DNA of 64,000 nt from Penicillus capitatus (Eukaryota; Chlorophyta). The stretch covers positions 372,001 through 436,000 of the forward strand of contig OZ287695.1 of NCBI GenBank assembly GCA_965649825.1, read 5' to 3'. The notes beneath the pieces were generated by a model that saw nothing but the letters and a program-made list of their open reading frames with translations, ran no database searches and had not been told where the DNA came from. Numbering within the stretch: the first letter of the stretch is position 1; each line of letters opens with the position of its first letter. A program made the position numbers and the translations under genes. Below are positions 14,031 through 25,239 of this stretch, piece by piece.

Positions 14031-15598
14031 GGACCATGTCAATGTTGTCCTCATTGATTGCCAGTATTATAGTCTAACATCCAATAAGATAAATCGATGG
14101 TGCAGACAGTGACATTTCTCACGTTGTATAGTTTTTTTGGAGGATAAACCGGCCTAGCCGGCAAAACAGGTGATGGCGTCGGCGAAGTCTCAGACGTAGC
14201 ATCCGACGTTGATGTTTTCTTAGGTGGAGTCTTCTTGTGTGGAGGAGGCGTCTTAGGAGGAGTCTTCTTAGGTGAAGGCGTCGCTGGCGGCTCATACTTT
14301 TCTTTGGGACACTTCTACAGAAAACAACGCGCGTATGAGCATTCGCATCCAAAACAGTATTTTGACAGGTGGTTGAGCCAGCAACCAGGATAGAGATGTG
14401 TGATGTGACAGATAGCACAGGACCTACCTCGCATTTTTCGCAGAGATGTGGATCAGATGGGAGTGGCGGCCACTCTTTCACGTTGCACTTGCTCGGCGGA
14501 GTCTTGCCAGCCATCGTCTTCAGAATCCAGTCCCTGTAGTACGCGACGCTGGTTTGAATCGAACACTCTCCGTATCCCTGAGGCTCGGGATCGAATGACG
14601 TGACGCCGACCACCAGATCCTCGCTGGGAGTCCCCTCTCCAACAGCGCACGGCACATCGGCCAACACAAGGGGACCCCCGTCCAGACCTTAAAGCACACG
14701 AGGATAGAGAGATGGCCGGTTTGGATGTCCCACCCTCCCACCTGTCTTCTGCTCAGCCTCTTCCCCGCAGAAGCAGAGCCAGCCGTTTCCCGGGACTTCC
14801 TTGCCCTTGCCTCGACACTCTCTGCGCGGAGACCGGTGCATCGACAGGTAGCTCTGATATCCGCAGCTGTTCGAACTGCCGTCGCCGATTTCCCATCCAG
14901 GCGTCAGCATGTCCTTCTTTCCCAGAACCATTCCATTCCGAAACAGCCGTGGCGTCTTCAGACGCGCCGCCTTGTCAAGTTTGAGCATGGCCAGATCAGA
15001 GCCTCTGGAGACGTTCCCCGTCCAGCCTCTGTGGATGTAGGCATCTTCGACGTGGAATCTCTGTCGCCCAACGAAGCCAGATCAGCCACAGCGTTTCGTC
15101 CGTGATGGCTCACTTTCTTCTCAGTGGTCGTGTTGACCTGATAGATGCCGCAGTACACAGTCGGGTAGCAGCCGACGGAGTCTTCGAAGTTCGGGTCGAC
15201 GCAGTGCGCCGCCGTCAGGACCCATCGCTCGCCGACGAGTGTGGCTGTGCACTCGTGCTTCCGGGTACCGGCCATTCGCAGACTGCATAGGTACGGAAAT
15301 CTTCCCGGAGAACCTTCAACTCTGTGACACAGCCCGTTCTCGTCGTCGGTCACATCGCCGCGCGACGCCGTCGAGATTTCCCCGTCGCCGTAGGAAACGA
15401 GCGAAACGAATCCGCCTCGACGGCCAAACTCTAGACAGAAGCAGTCTTAGGGTCAACCGGCATGATACCATCGATGGCACCTGAACTGGCGAATGTCGGG
15501 CTGGGCGCACACAGAAACGCGCAAAGAAACAGAATCGCAAACGCGCGACCCTTTTTCTTCGGACGGCAGGACGCGACTGAACGAACATGTTCAAGCAT
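11290..15598 (-). CDS. Gene B: signal peptide - inactive trypsin-like domain - Lys/Pro-rich linker - ankyrin array
   Basis: Start MLEHVRSV (15598) leads into FAILFLCAFLCAPSPTFAS, a plausible signal peptide. A 38-nt intron (CCCTAA branch-like site, TCTAG acceptor) joins it to the exon with GRFPYLCSLRMAG, LTAAHC (His) and a cysteine-rich S1 domain. The Asp motif GSDLAMLKL is present. The Ser motif reads GLDGGPLVL, so the catalytic Ser is Asp. After LCEKCE the linker is rich in KKTPPK units (14315-14130). A pre-ankyrin exon (ILAINEDNIDMVLWVLQ) precedes about 15 ankyrin repeats. The cap ends VICQKEACAKKVRDDLAEL and stops at TAA (11290-11292). The protease half is nearly identical to gene E; the ankyrin half matches gene A. 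Predicted secreted pseudoprotease. Confidence 0.8.
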
Positions 15599-15659
15599 GA
15601 CTGCCTCGAGCAGCAAAACACTTGAATCTGAAAAACCCATGTCAAGTGTTCTTTTGTAG

Positions 15660-16105
15660 TCCGTTTAATTTTGGTTCTAAGCTAGCAACATTTTGCCGCA
15701 TGTTCATGTAGTACACACACTCCTGCGTGATGATTTATCGTCGCAGAATCCCACGTGAACTCCCAGCGTTAGCGTGCTTACCCCGATGGCAGCATCGGAT
15801 TCGTTCCGCTGGCGTATTTGCGCGCGATGCTGCATCTTTTGCAACCGTATTCCGCGAGATGGTGCGTCGTCGTGAAGATAATGATGCTCTAAATTGTACG
15901 AGTGTTCCTACTGAAATGACAGATCGTTTTTTGACTAGCTTTTTCTTTCGTCGACTCGTCTTTTGGATTTGAAATAAGATCTTCCTTAGTCTTTTGTCTT
16001 AAAATCGCGATTCTGATCACAAAACCATGCGCCGCCACATCGTTTTCGACTGTCGGCGATTCTCTTGTGCTCAGATCTGGCAAATTGTATGACGCCCACG
16101 ACGTA
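15660..16105. repeat. 5' flank of gene B, homologous to about 33540-34015
   Basis: The upstream flank of gene B shares blocks in order with the upstream flank of gene E. Examples are the stretch ending in tatgcagacg and the CTTAGTC-TTTGTCT region. The homology shows that B and E were copied with their upstream DNA, probably including promoters. No open reading frame is conserved between the two flanks. Confidence 0.6.
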
Positions 16106-17000
16106 AGGCTATGCAGACGTACCGTCCACTGTCGGACAACAAGCTGAAGCTGGTATCGTTTGGTTGAGAGGTGGTCGTGTTCGCCACATCGGATGTTGCA
16201 GGAGATGATCCACGCGCTGCAGGAGGACGACCCTATCAAGGCGGACAGTCTACTGCTGACAGGCGTCAGCGCCAACAGTCGATACAGCAGCTACACTGTT
16301 GGGCGTTAGTATGCGAATCACCGTAAGCAACCACCGCGACTATTTCACACTCAATTACCATTCAAGCTCCTCTGAACCATGGAGAGCGATGGTTTAATGC
16401 CCTCGTCGCAACTTCCCCATAACGATGGGGATATGGTTGCTGAACTCACACAAGTTCGCAGCTGTTAGAACTTAAGGTTAGGAAACCTTAACTTCCTTGG
16501 GTATTTAAAGACGGCGAATCTCTCTTAAGTAATCTCGAATTCTTGTGCTAAGTCTAAGTGCGTCTTCATCTTCGTCGTCCGCGAGCGTAGCGACTCAAAG
16601 TTATTCAAGAAGTTTACACGATTCCTGACATACAGCACTCTACACATGTTGCCAGGATCAACTCTGCTTCCTTTGGCAACTGCGTACGATTCTATTCAGT
16701 GCGCGAGGGTGAGTGTCTCCGTCCGAAAGAACAGACATCTGCGGAAAGGCGGCTACTGAGCTGCCGGTGCCTGTTGTCGAAGATTCTGCTGCTGGCGAGG
16801 ACAGAGCTTGATGGGTTGAATGATGACGGGGGAACATCTCTACACGGCGGCATCGTTCGGATCGAGCAAAAGTGACAAAGGTGAGGAAGGGTGGACACAC
16901 ATGCCCATACTCTTAGCGTTTTCTCTCCGTTCCGCCTCCTATGTCGGAGCAGGACATTCGTCGCTCCCTACCTACAACTGATCGACTCAAGCAGGGCTTG
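16105..17000 (+). pseudogene. Fragment of a protease-ankyrin gene (linker, pre-ankyrin exon, first ankyrin)
   Basis: This plus-strand piece matches 51445-52020 of gene F: linker end, intron, then EMIHALQEDDPIKADSLLL (gene F has EMVYALQADDPLKADSLLL). The rest of the pre-ankyrin exon resumes only at about 16645, after an insertion. It then continues through the F intron and the next ankyrin exon with a frame-breaking change. No protease domain precedes it and no cap follows. It is a dead, interrupted fragment of an F-like gene some 35 kb from its closest relative here. Confidence 0.75.
16305..16640. mobile_element. Insertion inside the F-like fragment, possible solo LTR
   Basis: About 335 bp absent from the homologous site in gene F (near 51620) begins TGTTGGGCG. 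It contains a TATA-like GTATTTAAAG and has a similar CTACAC at both junctions. Size, TG start and internal promoter-like box fit a solo LTR of a copia-type element. The 3' end is not a clean CA and the duplication is imperfect, so the class is uncertain. Confidence 0.4.
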
Positions 17001-18720
17001 GTCATTGAACGATTTATTATCTGCTTACTACCGTGTTCTCCTTATTTGTAGCTCAACCCGATAAGAAACCAGGGACTGGTTTTTACGCTTAATCCCAAAT
17101 TATCTCGAAATAGATTCCCTTCCCGATTAGAAGCCCCCTCCTTCTCCTCGAAGAAGGTTGTATACGAGCACCATATGTCATGAACACTGTCGAACTTGTC
17201 TTTTGTCATTATAGACATGCCGTTTCGACGTATTGGGATGGTTCCGAGAATCATGGTTAAAGATATCCCCGGACATTGTCTAGAATGCACTGAAAAGCTC
17301 TTTCTTGCACAAGTCACCCGGAGTGGAATGTATATACATGTATAAACACGAAAGACTAGGAGGTCAGTTTCGTGAAGTTCTCCTATGTGAGCCACAAGAG
17401 TCTAAGTTAGACGAATCTGAAGATAACATCGACGATGACGAGGAACGTCGGAGAACTCTGCTCCGCGGTCGCGCAGACGCGTGACGAGAAACGGAGGGAA
17501 GAGGACTAAGTCGATGCAAAGACTACAGGGTGGGGTGTACAGTCAGCTTAATACCCGTGGTGGCAAGCGGCTTGACGTCACGTCACGAAGCTGCGACGCG
17601 TCCGATCCGCGTGTCCAAAACCGTTATCGTACACCCGTCAACGATGAAATCCTTCTGCACTGAGCATTTTCAAAAGAGCGGTGACTGATGACTGGTTCTC
17701 TGAATACAAGTTACGAAACTGTCGCATTCGTACGCAGGCGCTTCGCCGAATTGCACTAGTGCAATACACGCCCTGCCGAATTAGAAACCCCATCTGCGAA
17801 TACTGCTCTATTTTTTTAAGTCCGGTTACAAATAGGGAGAACACAGTATCGTTCGGCCGAAGTGAGATGCGAATAAGGACTATGGATTACAACGAGGCAG
17901 AAATAATGACAAAGTCGAGTTTAGAAGCTTCGATGCCGTTGTGACCGGAAGGGGACAGCTGTCGTATGAAAGTGACAGCGAAGGTAATCGTTGTCCCTCA
18001 ATACATAGGAACCTCGAAACAGGATCTGATTTTGGGCAAAATCCGTCTTACAGAAAAGGTGTTGGAGAGAGAAGGCGTTTGCGTTTGTATCAACCTACCA
18101 TGGCATCGGCAGTGTAATCGTCATCATCAAGTCACCATCAATGGGCCTGCTGTTTTGCTAGAAGCAATGGCTGTTAAGACTGCTTCTGTCATGCGTATGT
18201 GTGTTGTTGAGCCTTTATGTATGCATGTAAGCGGATAGTGATAGAAGAAGAATTTGTCGCATCTTCCGAGCGGCGGATTCCTCCTTTCAATGGTAATAGA
18301 AAAAGTTCTTTTTGTGTCTTCACTTCTTTTGGGCGTGCATGCTTGTTTAAAAGGGATTTCGATGTTCTTCTGAACTCATGACGCTTTGGTCTTCTTGATT
18401 CATTCTTGGCCGTGATGAATGATTGATCTAGAAGAGAGAAAATCCAATGCCAAGTGAGTGAGACGTGCATTTGAGTCTGTAAAGTTGGATACTGCCACCC
18501 TGGTGTTCGGCATATGAGGTAGGCAGATCGCATTTTTTCTCTTATGGTGTCTAACTCATTCACTTCATGACGTTCTTGTTCGTCTCTGGGAGAACGCTTC
18601 GTGTCTATGAGAAGTCTACAGTTCAATTGCACTGTTTTCGATTAACCGCATATCAAAGTAGAGAATGCAAACACTGCGTCAATCGCGATATGGAATAACA
18701 TTCACACGCAGGGACAGTCT
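17000..18720. other. No gene supported
   Basis: Only short unrelated ORFs on both strands with no domain, start context or splice support. The upper end merges with the repeated 3' flank of gene D. Confidence 0.4.
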
Positions 18721-18962
18721 TATGTCGACGATCCTAATCTGTCAGCAAATAACGACAGTTACAGTGAAGTTGATTAAGACAAACCACCAACAAAGCATTC
18801 TAGAAACGCGTCTAGGCGTGCTTCCTTCCACAAATACCATGTCCGCAGTTGTTTATAGCGGGACTTAATGTTGCTATCAACGTCACATCACACTACATCA
18901 CACTGAGTGTTGTAGTTGACAACAGAGAACGGAAAAAAGAATGCTGGTGCTAGGCATCTGCT
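18720..18962. repeat. 3' flank repeat shared by gene D, gene G and the ankyrin tail at 59.3 kb
   Basis: About 240 bp directly downstream of the gene D stop is shared with about 55990-56235 (after gene G) and about 59080-59323 (after the ankyrin-tail fragment). Shared blocks include GCATTCTAGAAACGCGTCTA and TCAACGTCACATCACAC. The three genes therefore descend from copies that carried their 3' flank. It may hold the 3' UTR and polyadenylation signals. Confidence 0.75.
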
Positions 18963-21900
18963 TCATGGAGTCAGCAGTTTGATAAGGTCCCTCCGAGTCT
19001 TTTCGGAACAATGAGCATCCGGATTAGAACAAACGTATGCGAGAGGAGTTTTTCCTTTGTCGGTCAAGCTCAACCTCGATGCTCCAGCACCAACGAGGAT
19101 CTAGATAGAGTCACCTGCTAGGCAGCGAGGCATTCCGGCTTACTTCAGCAACGTTCAGATGACCGCTATATGATGCCAGATGAAGAGGTGTCCAAGCGGC
19201 ACTTGTCTTGGCGTCCAAATCGGCGCCAGCTGCGATCAGCACCTGCGACCGTCCATCATAGAGCTGATCGATCGCTGCAGAGACCGGACCTTTGCGATGT
19301 CGGTGTAACCGTATTGTAATGTCGTATGCAAGGGAGTGTGACCGGTGTTCGACGAGGCATTCACATCGGCACCGGCTGCGATCAGCACCTGCGACCGTCC
19401 ATCATAAAAGCTGATCAATTGCTGCAAGGACCGTGACCTTTGCGATGTCGATGTGACCGTATGCTGATGCCATGTTCAAGGGAGTGTGACCCTTGTCTAT
19501 CTTGGCGTTCACATCGGCGCCGGCTGCGATCAGCACCTGCGACCGTCCATCATAGAAGCTGATCAATCGATGCAGAGACCGGACCTTTGCGATGTCGATG
19601 TGACCGTATTGTGATGTCGCATGCAAGGGAGTCCAGCCAGTGTTCGACGTGGCGTTCACATCGGCACCGGCTGAGATCAGCACCTGCGACCGTCCATCAT
19701 AGAGCTGATCGATCGCTGCAGAGACCGGGACCTTTGCGATGTCGATGTGACCGTATTGTGATGTCGCATGCAAGGGAGTCCAGCCAGTGTTCGACGTGGC
19801 GTTCACCTTGGAACCGGCTTCAATCAGCACCTGCGACCGTCCATCGTAGAGCTGATCGATCGCTGCAGAGACCGGACCTTCGCGATGTCGGTGTAACCGT
19901 ATTGTGATGTCGTATGCAAGGGAGTGTGACCGGTGTTCGACGGGGTGTTCACATCGGCACCGGCTGCGATCAGCACCTGCGACCGTCCATCATAAAAGCT
20001 GATCAATTGCTGCAAGGACCGTGACCTTTGCGATGTCGATGTGACCGTATGCTGATGCCATGTTCAAGGGAGTGTGACCCTTGTCTATCTTGGCGTTCAC
20101 ATCGGCGCCGGCTGCGATCAGCACCTGCGACCGTCCATCATAGAAGCTGATCAATCGATGCAGAGACCGGACCTTTGCGATGTCGGTGTAACCGTATTGT
20201 GATGTCGTATGCAAGGGAGTCCAGCCAGTGTTCGACGTGGCGTTTACATCGGCACCGGCTGCGATCAGCACCTGCGACCGTCCATCATAGAAGCTGATCG
20301 ATTGCTGCAAGGACCGGGACCTTTGCGATGTCGATGTGACCGTATGCTGATGCCATGTGCAAGGGGGTCGAGCCAATGTTCGTCCTGGCATCCACATCGG
20401 CGCCGGCTTCGATTAACACCTACAGTATCTCTTCGACAAGAACAGATTATCGGTCTTATCGCTCACTTTGACAACTTCGAGATGTCCTTGGCGCGATGCT
20501 ATATAGAGAGAAGACCAGCTTTCTTTGTTGGTGGCACTAATGTCAGCTCCAGCTGCGATAAGAACCTTCTCCATTCCTTTCCAGCGACATAAAATGCTCT
20601 TTGGGGACGCACTTTGACGACTTCTGAGTGTCCGTGGTAGGATGCAATGTGGAGCGGAGTATCTCCTTTGACGTTCTTGATGTCGGTGTCCGCTTTGTAC
20701 TTCAACAACACCTGAAAGCACAGACAGACAGCTGGATGGATTGCATGCAAGCACAGCGTTCTGGACATCTTCTGATGCACTGATTTGTTCATTGCACCTC
20801 TGCGCATTTTGATGCGTCGAATGCTGCAGCCAAGTGCAGCGATGTCGATCCCTCTAGCATCTCATATTCCGGTGTGCTCATATCATGACCGTAGGTCGTG
20901 TCGACATCCAAACCGGCTAAAAGAAGCGCTTCTGCATCGAGTGCACTGTCCCCTCGAATGGCGACGACCATCTTCTGCAAAGACAAGATGCATTCGAACT
21001 CTCGTAAGCTAATGAGCTTACGGTGAGCATCTCTGAGTGAGTCATCTTGGCGTGATGTGTGCGTTTTTCGTCGAATCTCTTCGCCCCTCGCTTCTTGCGA
21101 CTTCGACGCTGCATGCACTCCGTATTCAGCAGTCCATAGATGTGTTTGCTTCAGATCACACCTTTTTCGTGCGATCGCTGCCGGTGATGCTTTCTATCCA
21201 GTCCAGAAAGTGGTCGACAGATGTGTAAACGGCTGGTTCTAAGCCGGAGCACTGTTGGGACTCGTCGTCCGCGTAGCCGTACGACGTGATGCCAACGATC
21301 ATGTCTCTTTTTGCATTCCCAGCAGCGATCTTGTCGTTCGGAGCGTCCACCAACATCAGAGGACCGCCGGAGTCGCCTAGCAGACAATCGCAACGACTCA
21401 CCCTCGGATCAGTTAAAGTCCATTGCCAGGGCACTGACCTTGACATGTGTCCTGTAAAAGCGCTCCGGCGCAGATCCAGCTGTCCTCGTCGACTCCTTGA
21501 GGTTGCTCTTTGCATGATTTACGCGCGACAACGGCAATTCTGTCAGCCAAGCGCAAAACGTGTGAGTGATCCGCGGATTCTGTACGTCCCCATCCTGTTG
21601 CAGCCAACAGCTTTCCGCGCCTCAGTGGAACGTCCCCCGAGCCCAAACGCGGCAGTGTAAGGTTGGCCGCCTCTCTGTCGAGCTTCAGCACTGCAATGTC
21701 AGATCCGTTGATGACATCGCCTGTCCAGTCGTTATGGATATGGCCATCAATGACATCGAACACCTGCATGTCACACGGCGTTCGTTCGACCTGATTGAAG
21801 AGAAGTGTAGAATCAAATCACTCACTTTGTCCTCGTCCACCTTGTCCTTCAGGTCATAGATTCCGCAGTAGACGACGGGGGACATACCCAGGGTTTTTTC

Positions 21901-22318
21901 TCCTTCGGGGTCCACGCAGTGAGCCGCCGTCAAAATCCATTGCGGCTTGATAAGCGTCGCCCCGCAGGCATGCGAATGGCTTCCGCGTTCACGCATGCTG
22001 CACATGTACGGAAATCTTCCACGCTTCGCTTTTGCGCCTCCCTGTAGCACACGGCTCAGATAATGACGGTTGAGATGCTTCCGCGTCGATAGACGCACCA
22101 CTATCTTCGCGTAGATGTCGTTGGACGCCTCGCGCCATCCTTGTCCTAGAAACGCGTCAAATGGACGGATAATGGGAACTACGCTCACCCGTTTCCTGGC
22201 TGCCGTGAGTTGGCCACGACAGCAGGAGTAGCCACAAGTGTATTGCTAGGTGCGTCATTTCTGCCGCCTTTCTTTCCGGGCGTCGACGTCCCTTTTCTGA
22301 ACAACGGTGCTCGAGCAT
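18963..22318 (-). CDS. Gene D: signal peptide - intact trypsin-like protease - ankyrin array
   Basis: Start MLEHRCSEK (22318) precedes LAIHLWLLLLSWPTHGSQ, a probable signal sequence. The S1 domain (about 22140-21180) shows GRFPYMCSMRERG, LTAAHC (His), GSDIAVLKL (Asp), then ICAGALLQDTCQ spliced to GDSGGPLML (Ser). The D-x-CQGDSGG arrangement has Asp at the primary-specificity position, suggesting cleavage after Arg/Lys. A short basic linker (RRSRKKRGAKRF) and the pre-ankyrin exon KMVVAIRGDSALDAEALLL follow. About 11 ankyrin repeats come next, one per exon, the inner ones tandemly duplicated. The cap reads AYVCSNPDAHCSEKTRRD, ends IKLLTP and stops at 18963-18965. Predicted active, secreted protease tethered to ankyrin repeats. 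Confidence 0.82.
19230..20430 (-). repeat. Tandem array of ankyrin exon plus intron units in gene D
   Basis: Eight or more units of about 146 bp are repeated head to tail. Each is one 99-nt ankyrin exon plus a 47-49 nt intron. Consensus exon start is VLIAAGADVNA and end is YGHIDIAK. A three-exon block (types KIDKGH, SNTGH, SNTGW) occurs twice in order, so duplication also involved multi-exon blocks. Some introns are 48 nt and stop-free, so read-through would stay in frame there. Confidence 0.9.
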
Positions 22319-22403
22319 TGTGTTTGCTGGGAAATGAAGCTTCGCGAACGATGCAGAACAATGGTCGCAAGACGCACCATTACGTACGTACATACATACT
22401 TTG

Positions 22404-23395
22404 GAAGTACGGGTCGTTCGAGTCAAATGCAGCACGAGCAACACCCGAGTCGTCAGTGCAAAGCTGCTCGACGGCGACGTCGTTGGTCTGCCCTTTCTCC
22501 GTTCCCGTGGATTCACTTACACACCGAGCCAGTACGTCTTCATCCGCTGCCCTCAGATTTCCCGATTCGAGTGGTACCCGTTCTCGCCGATGTCAAGTCC
22601 CGGAGACTGCTATCTCGGCGTCCACGTGCGCAAGGCTGGCGACTGGACGGCGGCGTTGCATCAACTGGTGGAGGAACACGCTCGCAGGAGGACTGGATCC
22701 TGTTCGGAGAACAGCGGGACGTTCTCTGTGTGCTCGAGATACCACGTCAAGCCTGTGCTCGACGAGTTCAACGTCGTCAAGCGATTCAATTTCAGCATCT
22801 CTGTGGATGGGCTTATCGGCGCCCCGCGCAGAACTATGCTCCCGATTGCAAGGTCATTGTGCTCATCGGCGCCGGAATCGGCGTCGCTCCTTTCGCATCG
22901 GTCCTCACCGATCTGCTCGATTCGCTCAAACAGTGCGCCTGTCCGAAGTGCGGCTACAGCAATCCGCACCTGATGCGCACCCGTATCAAGAAGGTCTACT
23001 TCTACTGGACAGTGCGATCGCGATCCGAAGCATCCTGGTTCAAGCATCTCCTGGAGGCCATCTCGTTGCGCGATGAAGACAGTCTGCTGGACATCCACGT
23101 GAACATCACTGGTATCAAGCGCGCCGATGACCCCAGGACGATGATGCTGCGCCTCGCGCAGTACGAAAGCGGCGAGCCTTCGACATCGGACGCCCATTCC
23201 CGCACCGTCACGCGCTTTGGCCGCATAGACTGGAACGAAGTTTTTGAGAAGGTCAAAGTCGACTTCCCGTGCGAACCGAGTGTGGGAGTTTTCTACTGTG
23301 GTCCCAATACAATCGCAAAGATCCTCGACAAAATGTGCCGACAGAACAGCAGAGGGCCGACAAAATTTCTGTTCATGAAAGAGTCGTTTGGGTAG
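22404..23395 (+). pseudogene. NADPH oxidase (NOX) C-terminal fragment with a frameshift
   Basis: The plus strand encodes the FAD/NADPH-binding half of a NOX/ferric-reductase protein. It has SQYVFIRCPQIS, then WYPFSPMSSPG and HVRKAGDWT (FAD region). VDGLIGAP follows, and in a shifted frame YAPDCKVIVLIGAGIGVAPF (NADPH loop). The C terminus VGVFYCGPNTIAK...FLFMKESFG ends in TAG. The frame changes near 22830, equivalent to one missing base. The membrane/heme domain is absent: just upstream lies the start of gene D on the other strand. No ATG opens the first part. It is a truncated pseudogene unless the frameshift is a sequence error and upstream exons lie outside the window. Confidence 0.75.
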
Positions 23396-23611
23396 GAAAA
23401 TAAACGAACCCCATTATGGATTGGGGTCTGTTGGGAGACAGGTGCGTATTATCTCTTGGTTTTGCCGCTGATGATTTCTTGGCTCGACCTCTCTCTGGAG
23501 CTATTTGATGAGTCCGAGGACTGAGATGACGGAATGAAGGAATAGTGACTTCTCCTTTGTCTGTTTCTTCGTTTAGCCTTTTTCATCTACTGACTCTACT
23601 TGTGTTGGCAT

Positions 23612-24520
23612 CTATCGCGCAAGAAAACAATAGGATGCCACAAGTGTAATCGTTGGAGGCATCAAGGCTTCGGAACTTAAACGGAGCGTTCCAAGAAATT
23701 GGGGGATCTGTACGTCCATGCTGTTGTGTGTCTCGTCCGTTCTGATAAGTTGAGGCAAGCAGATAGAAGTCTTCAACCTAGAGAGAGATGTAATGACGTG
23801 ACGTGTAGACATAGCGTCTGTCACCTGTTCCACGACTGTCCGTTCGGATCCACCCGACGTGGGGCCTGGATGATTGTCGGAATGGGCAGCAGCGCAAAAT
23901 GCGTGTTGACCAGTCCAACGGTCACGCCTAGGAGCACACGTCATCGGACGGCAGGAAGGGTGGGCGGACAGACCGGTGTATCCGGCAAAGACAGCATGAA
24001 CGGCTCCCTGTCCCAAGATGTTGCAGTAGACGCGATCGCCGCTGCAGGTCGGGATGGCGCGGATCATGTAAGCGGGATCGATGTACTTGATGTCGCGGTC
24101 ATGCTGGCAGAACAGAACGCAGCATTGGAGCGAACGGCATGGACGGCACTGCCTACTTCGAAGTACGTGCTCAGTTGCTCTCGCAGCAGGTCGCCTATCT
24201 CGTTCAGAACCGGATTCCCGAAGGCATCCTTCTGTCCGGACACGCCGATCATATCCTGACCAGCCCCTGCAGAGATGGGATCAGTGGTAGAGAGGAAGCT
24301 AGGAAGAAGGTGCCTTCCGCAACGTGTATGACGCAGTGCCCCTTCTTGGCGATCGCCGAGGCGACGTAGTCGTAGAGCCTATCGACGGAGAGAGGCACCT
24401 CGCGAATAAGACACACGTTAACCACGTCATCAGTGCAGCCTCGGGAATGCCGCCGTCGTTAGGAATCGGTTGCCCGCAGACATCGAACGCCTTTATGGCA
24501 ATGAAACCCGATTGAAACAC
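23612..24520 (-). pseudogene. ATP-type phosphofructokinase C-terminal fragment, truncated by a repeat
   Basis: On the minus strand SGFIAIK is followed by DDVVNVCLI and KKGHCVIHVAEG. A GC-AG intron joins [18 protein letters not shown], then [11 protein letters not shown]. After a further break, [20 protein letters not shown] and [19 protein letters not shown] follow, then, across a 46-nt intron, [15 protein letters not shown]. These match the plant/protist-type PFK family, where Y-I-D-P-x-Y-M-I-R-A and A-V-H-x-x-x-A-G-Y are characteristic. The N-terminal half, with the ATP site, is missing. At about 24525 the sequence passes into a LINE-type remnant also present at 59.6 kb. The join before DDVVNV needs a frame change I could not resolve by splicing. 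Confidence 0.75.
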
Positions 24521-24524
24521 GATT

Positions 24525-25050
24525 AGATCATCTGCAGAACCTTGAAAATGATCAAAGTTACAGACCCTGCTTGCGTTTGCAAATTGAAGCTAACATCGAA
24601 GCAATTGTTGGTAGAAAGAGTCGGGTGAGTGATAAAAATAGGGATCCTTTTAACATCCTCCAAGAATATCCGTCTCCTGTTCGTCGTCCCCTTTGATCTT
24701 AATCGTTCCTGTATGGCCTCTGAAAATGAAGGAGGTTGTCCAATATATCCAATCAAGAGGCGCAAGTTGATTCGATTAAGCGATTGAGAAGCTGATCCAA
24801 TCTCTCCAAGTCAAATGCGCTTGTAATGTCTGCATTTAGTTAAAGAACATGGTCGACGCTACGAAGTGGAGTAGAGATTACACGAGAAAGCCGGCAATGC
24901 CACCTTCGTGCTTTGCTACATTGTAGGAGAAGATTGTTGTCCCAACTTCAGTTATCGCGATTTCTTCAAACTTTTGCACTCTTGATTGTTCATTCCAAAC
25001 ATGTTGTGTCCGAAGTAATAAGCATATCTGTTGTTTTAACGATTAATACG
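24525..25050 (-). mobile_element. LINE-type (non-LTR) reverse transcriptase remnant, copy 1
   Basis: Minus-strand fragments FEEIAITEVGTTIFS, LNADITSAFDL and IKIKGDDEQETDILGGC lie in the order expected of a non-LTR reverse transcriptase (pre-domain, L-N-T-D-like motif, then the strand before the QG motif). Stops and frameshifts interrupt it. The same blocks recur at 59640-60870. It abuts the broken end of the phosphofructokinase fragment. Confidence 0.55.
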
Positions 25051-25239
25051 CTTTGACAAACCAGGTTTGGAGCTGTTCCATCTTTGAAATTTGTTATCGA
25101 AGTCTCTTGTGAAAGCTTACCGTGCAGAACAGCTTCGTCTGCAGCTCGGAGGACCTTACTAGATGAAGAGTTTTACTTGATTGCCCACGGGTTGTAACTT
25201 ATACAGGTTGTAACGAGTAGTGCATGACATGTGCTGGGA

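Noticed and set aside
19230-20430. Regularly spaced repeats resembling a CRISPR array
   Set aside because: The units are ankyrin exons plus introns in a eukaryotic gene; both parts are repeated and no cas genes exist.
22210-23076. 288-codon plus-strand ORF over the NOX fragment
   Set aside because: Frame shadow of the NOX reading frames and of gene D's first exon; Arg/Ser-rich composition without motifs.
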